Shown here piece by piece: positions 11,628 to 22,199 of a stretch of 64,000 nucleotides of DNA; the first letter of the stretch is position 1, and each line of letters starts with the position of its first letter. Under the pieces are notes generated by a model that was not told where the DNA came from, ran no database searches, and was given only the letters and a program-made list of their open reading frames with translations. The position numbers were made by a program, and so were the translations under genes. The DNA is from Begonia masoniana (lineage: Eukaryota; Streptophyta; Magnoliopsida; Cucurbitales; Begoniaceae): NCBI GenBank assembly GCA_022432975.1, contig CM039511.1, positions 47,254,902 to 47,318,901 on the forward strand, given 5' to 3'.

Positions 11628-13365
11628 GTGGTCGAAAAAGAATATCATGAGTGGAGAACACAACGTCGTTGATTTAAAATTGTTCATGAAAGCCATGCAA
11701 GATCAATTCACGGCTCTAAATCAGAGAATGGAACGATTGGAAACTCCGACACCTAATCATGCACGACAAAGGAAGGATTTTGATGGAGAATCCGAAGAGT
11801 ACAGTGGTTATTACCCAAAAGAAAGGAATGAGGGGACAAACTGAGAAGACAACGATTTACGAAATATCAAGGTAAATATTCCACCTTTCCAAGGGAAGAA
11901 CGACCCCGAGGGATATTTGGATTGGGAACGAAAAGTAGACTTGGTATTTGAGTTCCAAAATTATTCGGAGGATAAGAAGCTTAAGTTGATCACCATGGAG
12001 TTCACGGATTATGCTAGTATTTGGTGGGATCAATTAGTTAAGAACCGGAGGAGGAATGGTGAAGCACAAATCCGCACATGGGAAGACTTCAAGGCCATCA
12101 TGAAAAAAAGATATGTTCCATCATACTACTATAGAGACGCGTGTCGAAAGCTCCAAAATTTGACATAAGGTTTCAAAAGTGTGGAGGAATATTATAAAGA
12201 GATGGAGGTAGCCATGATAAGGGCCAATGTGGAAGAAGATAAGGAAGCAACCATGGCTCGTTTTATTGGGGGATTGAATCGAGAAATTGCGGATGTGGTG
12301 GATCTACAACACTACATCGACTTGGAGGAGTTACTACACAAATCAATCAAAATAGAGCGGCAACTAAAGGCTAAGAGAAGTACTAGAGTTGGTACAACAT
12401 CAACCGCAACTTGGCAAACAAATTGGAAAAATGAGAAGCCAAAATCGAGGGAGGATTCTAAGGAAAAAACTGTGTCCAACAATCAAGTGTTACCACAAAA
12501 AGCTAAGGCTGAGACTTCAAATCCAATTAGAACCCGAGAGATTAAGTGCTTTCGGTGCCAAGGGTTCGAACACATAGCTTCGAATTGTCCAAATAAAAGA
12601 GCTATGATTTTAAGGGACAATGGCGATGTGGAGAGTGTGAGTTCGAGTGATGGTGAGATGCCACCACTTGAGGATTGTAGTGACGTTGAGGTAGAGAAAC
12701 CAGTAAAAGGAGATCTTTTAGTCACAAGGCGAGTATTGAATGTGCAAACTAAGGAAGATGGCGACAAAATACAACGTGAGCATATATTCCATACAAGATG
12801 TCATGTGCACAACAAAGTTTGTAGTTTGATCATCGATAGTGGGAGTTGCACCAATGTAGCAAGCACATTACTAGTCCAAAAGTTGAACTTGAAGACCGAG
12901 CAACATCCAAAACCATACAAGTTGCAATGTAAGCGATTGTGGAGAAATCAAGGTGACTAAACAGGTGGAAGTTCCTTTATCAATTGGTAGATACCTAGAT
13001 AAAGTTTTATGTGATGTAGTTTCGATGCAAGCTACCCACATACTTTTGGGGAGACCTTGGCAATTTGACCGAAACGTCAAGCATAATGGTTACAAGAATG
13101 AGTATTCGTTGGTTTACAATGGAAAAACCATTATCCTTACACCATTAAAGCCATGGGAGGCAATTGTAGACCAAGAGAGGATTGCAAAGGAATTCCAAAA
13201 GATTAGGATTGAAAAAGAAAAAGAAAGTGGTGAAAAGAAATTAGTTGAAAAAGAGGCCAAAATAGAAAAAAAAAGTGGAGAAAGAAAAATAGTTGAAAAG
13301 AGTACAAAGAGGGATGAAAAACCGAGGGAGGAAGAGAGAAAAATCGAGGGAAAAGAGATAAAAGC
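11628..13365 (+). pseudogene. gag-pro: Element A gag-protease region (broken)
   Basis: The Gag start is an ATG at 11647 (MSGEHNVVDL). A stop at 11842, an in-frame TAA near 12166 (QNLT then stop) and a frameshift near 12955 break the frame. The retrotransposon Gag core includes YASIWWDQL and a YVPSYYYRD segment (12000-12150). A CCHC zinc knuckle, C-x2-C-x4-H-x4-C, is at residues 123-136 of the 12181-12960 frame ([14 protein letters not shown]). The aspartic protease motif LIIDSGSC follows, with its catalytic Asp codon at 12835, and the flap-side ILLGRPWQFD lies near 13048. A Lys/Glu-rich linker (13190-13365) leads toward RT and is cut at 13365 by the Cassandra-type insertion. Confidence 0.88.
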
Positions 13366-13449
13366 TGTAACGACCCCTGTTCCCAGCAAGATATTGTCCG
13401 CTCTGGGGATTGGGCCGCAGCCCAATATCCTCCCCTCACGGCTTTGTTT

Positions 13450-13530
13450 GGCGAGAACTTCTCGGAAGGTCACCCAACCTAGAATTGCTCTCGCCGAAGC
13501 ACTTTTAACTTTGGAGTTCTTATGGGATCC
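13450..13530 (-). other. 5S rRNA-derived segment in Cassandra LTR (left copy)
   Basis: Read on the minus strand, GGATCCCATAAGAACTCC at 13530-13513, followed by GTGCTTCGGCGAGAG and GGTTGGGTGACC, aligns with the internal promoter half of plant 5S rRNA. Several substitutions show it is not a functional 5S gene; it lies inside the LTR. Confidence 0.88.
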
Positions 13531-13798
13531 GTTGTCAATTGTGCTCCAAAACATGTCTTGCTATGTTGGGAGGGTGTCTTTACATATGTTTCATTTCCAC
13601 ATACTTCCCCAAGCGATGTGGGATTGTGACGACCCCCTTTTTACGACCTGTCACCTTCCGGTTCGCCCGCGCGGACGTACCGCCATTCGGGTTCCAGTTC
13701 GTGCAGCCATCGTACACATACTTGCACATTCAGGTCATCACAATCACCCCCCCTCGGGGGCCCAACGTCCTCGTTGGCCACATTTCTGGTTGGGTACA

Positions 13799-13811
13799 GG
13801 CTCTGATACCA
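13799..13811 (-). promoter_or_regulatory. Cassandra primer binding site
   Basis: GGCTCTGATACCA on the plus strand is TGGTATCAGAGCC on the minus strand. It lies two bases from the inner end of the 13814-14079 LTR and fixes the orientation of the TRIM. Confidence 0.9.
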
Positions 13812-13897
13812 TTTGTAACGACCCCTGTTCCCAGCAAGATATTGTTTGCTCTGAGGATTGGGCCGCAGCCCAATATCCTCCCCTCACGGCTTTGTTT

Positions 13898-13978
13898 GGC
13901 GAGAACTTCCCGGAAGGTCACCCAACCTGGAATTGCTCTCGCCGAAGCACTTTTAATTTCGGAGTTCTTATGGGATCC
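13898..13978 (-). other. 5S rRNA-derived segment in Cassandra LTR (right copy)
   Basis: Second copy of the 5S-like segment, in the 5' LTR of Cassandra on the minus strand. It differs from the left copy at a few bases (for example GAACTCCGAAATTAAAAG here against GAACTCCAAAGTTAAAAG), as expected for LTRs that have aged since insertion. Confidence 0.88.
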
Positions 13979-14471
13979 GTTGTCAATTGTGCTCCAAAAC
14001 GCGTCTTGCTATGTTGGGAGGGTCTCTTTACATATGTTTCATTTCCACATACTTCCCCAAGCGATGTGGGATTGTGACAACCCCTTTTTACGACCTGTCA
14101 CCTTCCGGTTCGCCCGCGCGGACGTACCGCCATCCGGGTTCCGTTCGTGCAGCCATTGTACACATACTTGCACATTCGGGTCATCATAATCACCGCTGCA
14201 TTGTGCAGCGCCTACAGCGACTGATCGCTGCTTCATTTTCCTCTGTTTTTCGGTTCTGCCCCTGTGCGATTTGATAAATGTTTTAAATAGTTTTAACTGT
14301 TTTAAATAGTTTTATTTTAATTGTTTTTTTTTATGATTGTTTTAAAAAGCTTTAAGAGTTAGATTTAAATTTCCGATTTCGATTTAGTTTTCGTTTAAAG
14401 TTTAATCAAGTATATGGAAAAAAAAAAGTACAGGTAAAAATTGGGTACAGTTTTTGGGATGTTACAAAAGC

Positions 14472-15933
14472 CAAGGGAGAGAGTGAAAAAAGTCAAGTGA
14501 GAAACAAATAGTGTTGATGAACAAAAATGAGGATAAGCGTGAGATGATTTTGCTTTTATATAAAGATGTTTATTTATCATCTAATGACTTACCAAATTTT
14601 CTTCCAAGTGCTGTGATTTCTCTTTTGCAGGAGTTTAAGGATGTATTCCCAGAGGAGTTACCGAAAGGAGTACCACCACTTAGAGGAATCGAGCATCAAA
14701 TTGATTTCATCCCGGGTGCGACAATTCCAAACCGACCGGCATATCGAGCAAATCCAGAGGAAACAAAGGAAATTCAAAGACAAGTGGACGAGTTAATGGA
14801 CAAGGGTCTAGTGAAAGAAAGCCTAAGCCCATGCTCGGTACCCGTGATTTTGGTGCCAAAGAAGGACAGATCATGGTGGATGTTTGTGGATTGTCGAGCA
14901 ATCAATAAAATAACGGTAAAGTATCGACATCCTATACCAAGGTTAGATGACATGCTTGATGAATTATATGGTGCTTGTTTATTCTCAAAAATTGATTTAA
15001 AGAATGGATATTATCAAAATTCGTATGAAAAAGGGAGACGAGTGGAAAACTGCTTTCAAAACAAATTTGGACTTATGAGTGGTTAGTCATGCCTTTTGGA
15101 TTATCTAATGCACCTAGCACATTTATGAGGTTAATGAATCACGTATTACGATCGTTTATTGGAAAATTTGTCGTGGTTTATTTTGATGATATATTAGTTT
15201 ATAGCAAAACATTAGAACAACATGTGAAACATTTAAAATCTGTTTTTAATGTTTTGCGAATAAACCAATTATATGCTAACCTCAAAAAGTGCACCTTTTG
15301 CATGGAATCGGTAGTGTTTCTTGGTTTTGTAGTGAGCTTGAGTGGAGTTTCGGTGGACGAAGAAAAGGTCAAGGCAATCAAGGAGTGCCCGACACCTAAG
15401 AATGCTAACGAGGTACGTAGTTTTCATGGCTTAGCTAACTTTTACCGTAGATTCGTTAGAGATTTTAGTACTATTGCAGCACCATTGAATGATTTGGTTA
15501 AAAAGAATGTGGATTTTAAGTGGATTGAGTTACATGATGAATCTTTAATCTTCTAAAAGAAAAGTTAACTAATGCACCATTGTTAGTTTTGCCAAATTTT
15601 GATAAAACATTTGAGATTGAATGTGATGCGTCGGGAAAAGAAATTGGTGGTGTTTTGATGCAGGATATGAAACCGATTGCTTACTTTAGTGAAAAGCTTA
15701 GTGGCGCGGTCTTAAACTATCCAACATACGACAAGGAGTTGTATGCCTTGGTGAGAACATTACAAACGTGGCAACACTACTTGTGGCCCAAGGAGTTCAT
15801 CATCCATTCTGACCATGAAAGCCTAAAACACTTAAAGACACAAGGAAAGTTGAACCAAGAGACATGCAAAGTGGATGGAGTTCATGGAGACCTTTCCTTA
15901 TGTTATCATTATAAAAAAAGGAAAGGAGAATGA
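14472..15933 (+). pseudogene. pol: Element A reverse transcriptase and RNase H (frameshifted)
   Basis: After the inserted DNA the pol frame resumes with a region ending VFPEELPKGVPPLR. The RT palm follows (VILVPKK, then FSKIDLKNGYY), then [17 protein letters not shown] and the catalytic YFDDIL near 15178-15195. The connection [14 protein letters not shown] and [17 protein letters not shown] follow, then RNase H with ECDASG (15620) and the TYDKELYAL and [10 protein letters not shown] motifs (15725-15830). The family matches CRM chromoviruses. Frame changes at about 15020-15088, 15545-15555 and 15855 break it; the second copy (57396-58860) reads correctly through some of these, so part of the damage may be sequence error. 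Confidence 0.9.
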
Positions 15934-16040
15934 GGTGTCGATGCAATTGTCAAGAAAAGGTACGGGCTATAACTAGGTTACAATATCGGTTAGGATTGAT
16001 TTAATAAAGAACTTATATGAATCGGACTCAGATTTTGATG

Positions 16041-17321
<1,281 letters not shown>

Positions 17322-18243
17322 TACACTCCTCTACTTATTCCTAACCAACCTTGGGTGGACATATCGATGGATTTTGTGATTGGTTTGCGAGGACACAAGG
17401 AGGGAAAGATAGCATATTTGTGGTAGTGGATAGGTTAGTAAGATGGCTCACTTATAGCATGCTCAAAGACAAACGACGCTACTCATGTGGCGGACTTATT
17501 CTTCAAGAAGTTGTGCGTTTACACGGAATTCCTAAAACCATTGTGAGTGATAGAGATTGTAAAAGTTCCTAAGTCACTTTTGGAGAACTTTGTGGAGTAA
17601 TCTAGGAACAAAACTTTTATTCTCAACCGTGGCACACCCCAAACGGATGGACAAACAGAAGTGGTAAATAGAACACTTTCTACGTTGTTAAGAGCGATTA
17701 TTTCTAAAAATTTAAAACAATGGGAAAAATGTTTACCGCATGTAATTTGCTTATATAGAGTTGTTCATTCTACTACTTCTATTCACCATTTGAAATTGTT
17801 TATGGATTTAATCCTTTATCTCCTCTTGATATTTTTCTTACCTCCTAACGAGTTTGAATTTTGATAGAGAGAAAAAAGCTAAATTGTTAGGGACTTACAT
17901 CTGAAAGTACAAGAGAACATTCGAGAGAGAAACCGAGCATTATGCACATCAAGCAAACAAAAGCCGTAAAAATTATTATATTTGAACCCGGAGATTGGGT
18001 TTGGCTACATCTTCGAAAAGAGAGGTTTCCAAATCAACGAAAAAGCAAGTTGCATCCACAAGAGATGGATCATTTCAAGTCCTTGAACGCATAAACGACA
18101 ATGCTCAACAGATTTTCGGGGTGGGGGGGGGGGGGGGACTTACATGGCGAATATGAAAATGTTAGTGCATCTTTTAATGTTAGTGACTTATCTTTATATG
18201 ATGCAGAAGATTCGAGGACGAATCTTTTCGAAGAGGGAGGGAA
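17322..18243 (+). pseudogene. int: Element A integrase, broken copy
   Basis: It continues the integrase whose zinc finger ([13 protein letters not shown], 17260-17305) lies in the preceding duplicated block. The core begins with [12 protein letters not shown] (about 17350), then VVVDR, then IVSDRD (about 17540). [11 protein letters not shown] follows near 17645, so the DDE residues are individually visible, but in different frames. The C-terminal [20 protein letters not shown] lies at 17992-18050. An unusual G run (18118-18137) replaces the segment that reads as YKIDLPGEY in the other copy. Many single-base indels suggest poor base accuracy here. The polypurine tract GAAGAGGGAGGGAA (18230-18243) ends the internal region. 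Confidence 0.83.
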
Positions 18244-20658
18244 TGAGTGGATCCCAAGCACGGACAAAGCCCAAGCCCAAGAGCAACGATCCAACAGGTG
18301 TGGCTCGGGTCAAGCTCCTGTTTTGATAGCTTTGGTTCAGCCAACAGGTGTGGCTCGGGTCAAGCTCCTGTTTTGATAGCTTTGGTTCAGCCAACAGGTG
18401 TGGCTCGGGTCAAGCTCCTGTTTTGATAGCTTTGGTTCAGCCAACAGGTGTGGCTCGGGTCAAGCTCCTGTTTTGATAGCTTTGGTTCAGCCAACAGGTG
18501 TGGCTCGGGTCAAGCTCCTGTTTTGATAGCTTTGGTTCAGCCAACAGGTGTGGCTCGGGTCAAGCTCCTGTTTTGATAGCTTTGGTTCAGCCAACAGGTG
18601 TGGCTCGGGTCAAGCTCCTGTTTTGATAGCTTTGGTTCAGCCAACAGGTGTGGCTCGGGTCAAGCTCCTGTTTTGATAGCTTTGGTTCAGCCAACAGGTG
18701 TGGCTCGGGTCAAGCTCCTGTTTTGATAGCTTTGGTTCAGCCAACAGGTGTGGCTCGGGTCAAGCTCCTGTTTTGATAGCTTTGGTTCAGCCAACAGGTG
18801 TGGCTCGGGTCAAGCTCCTGTTTTGATAGCTTTGGTTCAGCCAACAGGTGTGGCTCGGGTCAAGCTCCTGTTTTGATAGCTTTGGTTCAGCCAACAGGTG
18901 TGGCTCGGGTCAAGCTCCTGTTTTGATAGCTTTGGTTCAGCCAACAGGTGTGGCTCGGGTCAAGCTCCTGTTTTGATAGCTTTGGTTCAGCCAACAGGTG
19001 TGGCTCGGGTCAAGCTCCTGTTTTGATAGCTTTGGTTCAGCCAACAGGTGTGGCTCGGGTCAAGCTCCTGTTTTGATAGCTTTGGTTCAGCCAACAGGTG
19101 TGGCTCGGGTCAAGCTCCTGTTTTGATAGCTTTGGTTCAGCCAACAGGTGTGGCTCGGGTCAAGCTCCTGTTTTGATAGCTTTGGTTCAGCCAACAGGTG
19201 TGGCTCGGGTCAAGCTCCTGTTTTGATAGCTTTGGTTCAGCCAACAGGTGTGGCTCGGGTCAAGCTCCTGTTTTGATAGCTTTGGTTCAGCCAACAGGTG
19301 TGGCTCGGGTCAAGCTCCTGTTTTGATAGCTTTGGTTCAGCCAACAGGTGTGGCTCGGGTCAAGCTCCTGTTTTGATAGCTTTGGTTCAGCCAACAGGTG
19401 TGGCTCGGGTCAAGCTCCTGTTTTGATAGCTTTGGTTCAGCCAACAGGTGTGGCTCGGGTCAAGCTCCTGTTTTGATAGCTTTGGTTCAGCCAACAGGTG
19501 TGGCTCGGGTCAAGCTCCTGTTTTGATAGCTTTGGTTCAGCCAACAGGTGTGGCTCGGGTCAAGCTCCTGTTTTGATAGCTTTGGTTCAGCCAACAGGTG
19601 TGGCTCGGGTCAAGCTCCTGTTTTGATAGCTTTGGTTCAGCCAACAGGTGTGGCTCGGGTCAAGCTCCTGTTTTGATAGCTTTGGTTCAGCCAACAGGTG
19701 TGGCTCGGGTCAAGCTCCTGTTTTGATAGCTTTGGTTCAGCCAACAGGTGTGGCTCGGGTCAAGCTCCTGTTTTGATAGCTTTGGTTCAGCCAACAGGTG
19801 TGGCTCGGGTCAAGCTCCTGTTTTGATAGCTTTGGTTCAGCCAACAGGTGTGGCTCGGGTCAAGCTCCTGTTTTGATAGCTTTGGTTCAGCCAACAGGTG
19901 TGGCTCGGGTCAAGCTCCTGTTTTGATAGCTTTGGTTCAGCCAACAGGTGTGGCTCGGGTCAAGCTCCTGTTTTGATAGCTTTGGTTCAGCCAACAGGTG
20001 TGGCTCGGGTCAAGCTCCTGTTTTGATAGCTTTGGTTCAGCCAACAGGTGTGGCTCGGGTCAAGCTCCTGTTTTGATAGCTTTGGTTCAGCCAACAGGTG
20101 TGGCTCGGGTCAAGCTCCTGTTTTGATAGCTTTGGTTCAGCCAACAGGTGTGGCTCGGGTCAAGCTCCTGTTTTGATAGCTTTGGTTCAGCCAACAGGTG
20201 TGGCTCGGGTCAAGCTCCTGTTTTGATAGCTTTGGTTCAGCCAACAGGTGTGGCTCGGGTCAAGCTCCTGTTTTGATAGCTTTGGTTCAGCCAACAGGTG
20301 TGGCTCGGGTCAAGCTCCTGTTTTGATAGCTTTGGTTCAGCCAACAGGTGTGGCTCGGGTCAAGCTCCTGTTTTGATAGCTTTGGTTCAGCCAACAGGTG
20401 TGGCTCGGGTCAAGCTCCTGTTTTGATAGCTTTGGTTCAGCCAACAGGTGTGGCTCGGGTCAAGCTCCTGTTTTGATAGCTTTGGTTCAGCCAACAGGTG
20501 TGGCTCGGGTCAAGCTCCTGTTTTGATAACTAGGGTTCCATCGAATTCTTCGATTGAGGTCTTAGTTCCTTAGTTTATTCTTGAATCAAAAAGGCGTTCC
20601 TAGAATTATTCTGCGTTGTTGTCGGGTCCCGGCTCCTTTCGATCCGAGGTTCGCATCA
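18244..20658 (+). repeat. 3' LTR of element A, rearranged (2415 bp)
   Basis: It starts with a corrupted end (TGAGTGGATCC in place of TGATGTGATCC) and ends TTCGCATCA before the AAATT duplication. After about 47 bp it jumps, at a CCAA shared by both sides, straight into the 50-bp minisatellite. About 600 bp of LTR interior present in the 5' LTR and in the second copy are absent. The last 130 bp are normal. It is nearly three times the length of the 5' LTR. Confidence 0.9.
18291..20528. repeat. 50-bp minisatellite, about 45 identical copies
   Basis: The unit runs CCAACAGGTGTGGCTCGGGT, then CAAGCTCCTGTTTTGATAGC, then TTTGGTTCAG. All units I compared are identical. The same unit occurs once plus a partial in the 5' LTR (10677-10738) and about twice in the second element copy (60777-60928). 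Perfect identity over 2.2 kb implies a very recent expansion or an assembly-generated repeat. Confidence 0.96.
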
Positions 20659-22029
20659 AAATTTTACCGACAACAACACAGGTGCGATTAAACTATCTAT
20701 CCCATCATTTCAAGGTAAAAATGACCCGGACGTTTACATTGAATGGGAACGAAAGGTTGAACTTGTTTTCGATTGCTATAACTATTCGGAGGAAAAAAAA
20801 GTTAAACTTGCAGCTGTTTCTTTCACTGATTACGCAATTGCTTGGTGGGACCAAGTGCTGCTAACCAAACGAAGAAATAGAGAAATTCCAATCGACAATT
20901 GGGAAGACATGAAAGCTGTCATGAGACGAAGGTTTGTTCCTTCACATTATTATAGAGATTTACACTTAAAATTGCAAAGCCTTAAACAGGGTTCAAAATC
21001 TGTTGAGGAGTACCATAAGGAGATGGAAATATCCATGATTCGTGCCAATGTTGAGGAAGATCGAGAAGCAACCATGGCTCGATTCATTATGGTCTCAATC
21101 ATGAAATTGCAAATATTGTAGAATTGCAGCACTACGTGGAACTTGAAGAGGTTGTCCAAATGGCCATGAAGGTTGAAAGGCAGCTAAAAAGAGGAGGAAG
21201 ATCAACCTCCAAGCACGAAACTTTTACTTCTTTGAGTGGGAAGTCAAAATGGAACTCTACTATAAGGCAAGAAGAGCAGTCGACTTCCAAGCCAAAAGAT
21301 GAAAAAGTAATGGCCAAGCAGATTGAAAAAGGTACTAGTTATACCCCAACCCAAAGAAATCGAGATATTAAGTGTTCTAAATGTCATGGAATTGGTCATA
21401 TTTCTTTACAATGCCCAATTAAAAGAACTATGATCTTGTTAAATAATGGAGATATTGTTTCTGAAGAAGAAAGTGACAATGAAGCTATGCCACCACTTGA
21501 AGAAGCTAGTGATACCGAACATGCAGTTGTTGGCCAAGCCTTAGTAGTTCTTCGAACCCTCCATGTTCAAACTATAGAAGATGATGACCGTCAACAACGT
21601 GAAAACATTTTCTATACGCGCTGCCATGTTAAAGAAAAGGTTTGTGGTTTAATCATAGGTGGAGGAAGTTGTGTGAATGTTGCAAGTAAAATAATGGTTG
21701 ACAGACTTGGATTAAAGACTCTAAAGCACCCTCGACCATATCGTCTCCAATGGCTCAATGAAAGTGGAGAAATGAAGGTAACAAAACAGGTTCTTGTCTC
21801 ATTTTCAATTGGCAAATATTCAGATGAAGTTCTTTGTGATGTTGTTCCTATGCAAGCAAGTCATATATTGCTGGGAAGACCATGGCAATTTGACAGACGC
21901 ACCACCCATGATGGATACAAGAATCGGTACAACTTTATCAAGGATGGACGAAGTATTACTCTAGCTCCGCTACCACCTCATCAAGTTTTCGAAGAGCAAT
22001 GCCAAATTAAAAAAATCTGTCACAGCTAA
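20659..22029 (+). pseudogene. gag-pro: Element B gag (rest) and protease, catalytic Asp lost
   Basis: Gag resumes after element A. The core contains [16 protein letters not shown], then AIAWWDQVL, then [12 protein letters not shown] (20930-20965). A 1-nt loss near 21090 (GATTCATTATGG against GATTCATTTATGG in the other copy) shifts the frame. The frame 21124-22029 carries a CCHC knuckle at residues 84-97 (CSKCHGIGHISLQC) and a protease domain in which the active-site motif reads LIIGGGSC. Residue 179 (codon 21658-21660) is Gly where Asp is required. The flap-side motif ILLGRPWQFD is intact near 21870. A stop at 22027-22029 precedes a Lys/Glu-rich stretch. Confidence 0.88.
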
Positions 22030-22199
22030 TACAAAACAATGTGAGAGTGAGCATGAGAGTTCAAAGGAAAGTGAGAGAGAAGAGAGAAAATGTGAAAAGA
22101 AGAGGGAAAAGAGTCAGGTGCCACTTGAAAAAGAAAAAAAGGCAGTGAATTTCCTTGCAAAAGAGAGAGAGATTAAGAGTGCCTTCAAATAAAAAAAAA
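22030..22199 (+). pseudogene. Element B PR-RT linker, truncated at satellite junction
   Basis: Purine-rich sequence (repeated GAGAGAGA and GAAAAAGAAA) corresponding to the Lys/Glu-rich linker seen in element A at 13190-13365. It ends in an A run (22190-22200) and passes directly into satellite at AATGAGGTTGAG. No reverse transcriptase follows. Confidence 0.75.

Larger units (their letters stand above)
13366..14079 (-). mobile_element. Cassandra TRIM retrotransposon, minus strand
   Basis: On the minus strand: 266-bp LTR (14079 to 13814), primer site TGGTATCAGAGCC (13811-13799), a 182-bp internal domain, polypurine tract AAAAAGGGGGT (13642-13632), second 266-bp LTR (13631 to 13366). LTRs start TGTCACAATCCC and end GGGTCGTTACA. 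Each LTR holds a segment clearly derived from 5S rRNA (minus strand: GGATCCCATAAGAACTCC, then GGCGAGAGCAATTCTAGG, then GGGTGACC). This is the defining feature of Cassandra, a non-coding TRIM whose LTRs carry the 5S polymerase III promoter. The primer end and LTR boundaries agree exactly with this orientation. Confidence 0.9.
13366..14466 (-). mobile_element. Cassandra-containing chimeric insertion in element A (TSD AAAGC)
   Basis: The insertion runs TGTAACG...TGTTACA and is flanked by a perfect AAAGC duplication (13361-13365 and 14467-14471). Left to right: Cassandra LTR, internal domain, Cassandra LTR, a second partial internal domain (14080-14194), then about 272 bp (14195-14466) that resemble the 3' end of a large Ty3/gypsy LTR like that of element C. 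Those 272 bp share the GCTGCATTGTGCAGC hairpin, a T-rich tract and the GGGATGTTACA end. Because one duplication encloses both parts, it was probably inserted as a single chimeric molecule. The same insertion occurs at 56338-57395. Confidence 0.8.

Noticed and set aside
13114..13554. Minus-strand open frame of 146 codons over the Lys/Glu-rich linker of element A
   Set aside because: Complement of a low-complexity coding linker giving Phe/Leu/Ser-rich translation; no family resemblance.
13450..13978. Functional 5S rRNA genes on the minus strand
   Set aside because: Only about 80 bp of 5S-like sequence with several changes, placed inside both LTRs of a TRIM with primer site and polypurine tract; this is the Cassandra signature.
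13366..14466. Plus-strand solo LTR of one element
   Set aside because: The TG...CA ends and AAAGC duplication first suggested this. The internal TGGTATCAGAGCC on the minus strand, the 266-bp repeats and the 5S-like segments show a minus-strand Cassandra plus a foreign LTR end.
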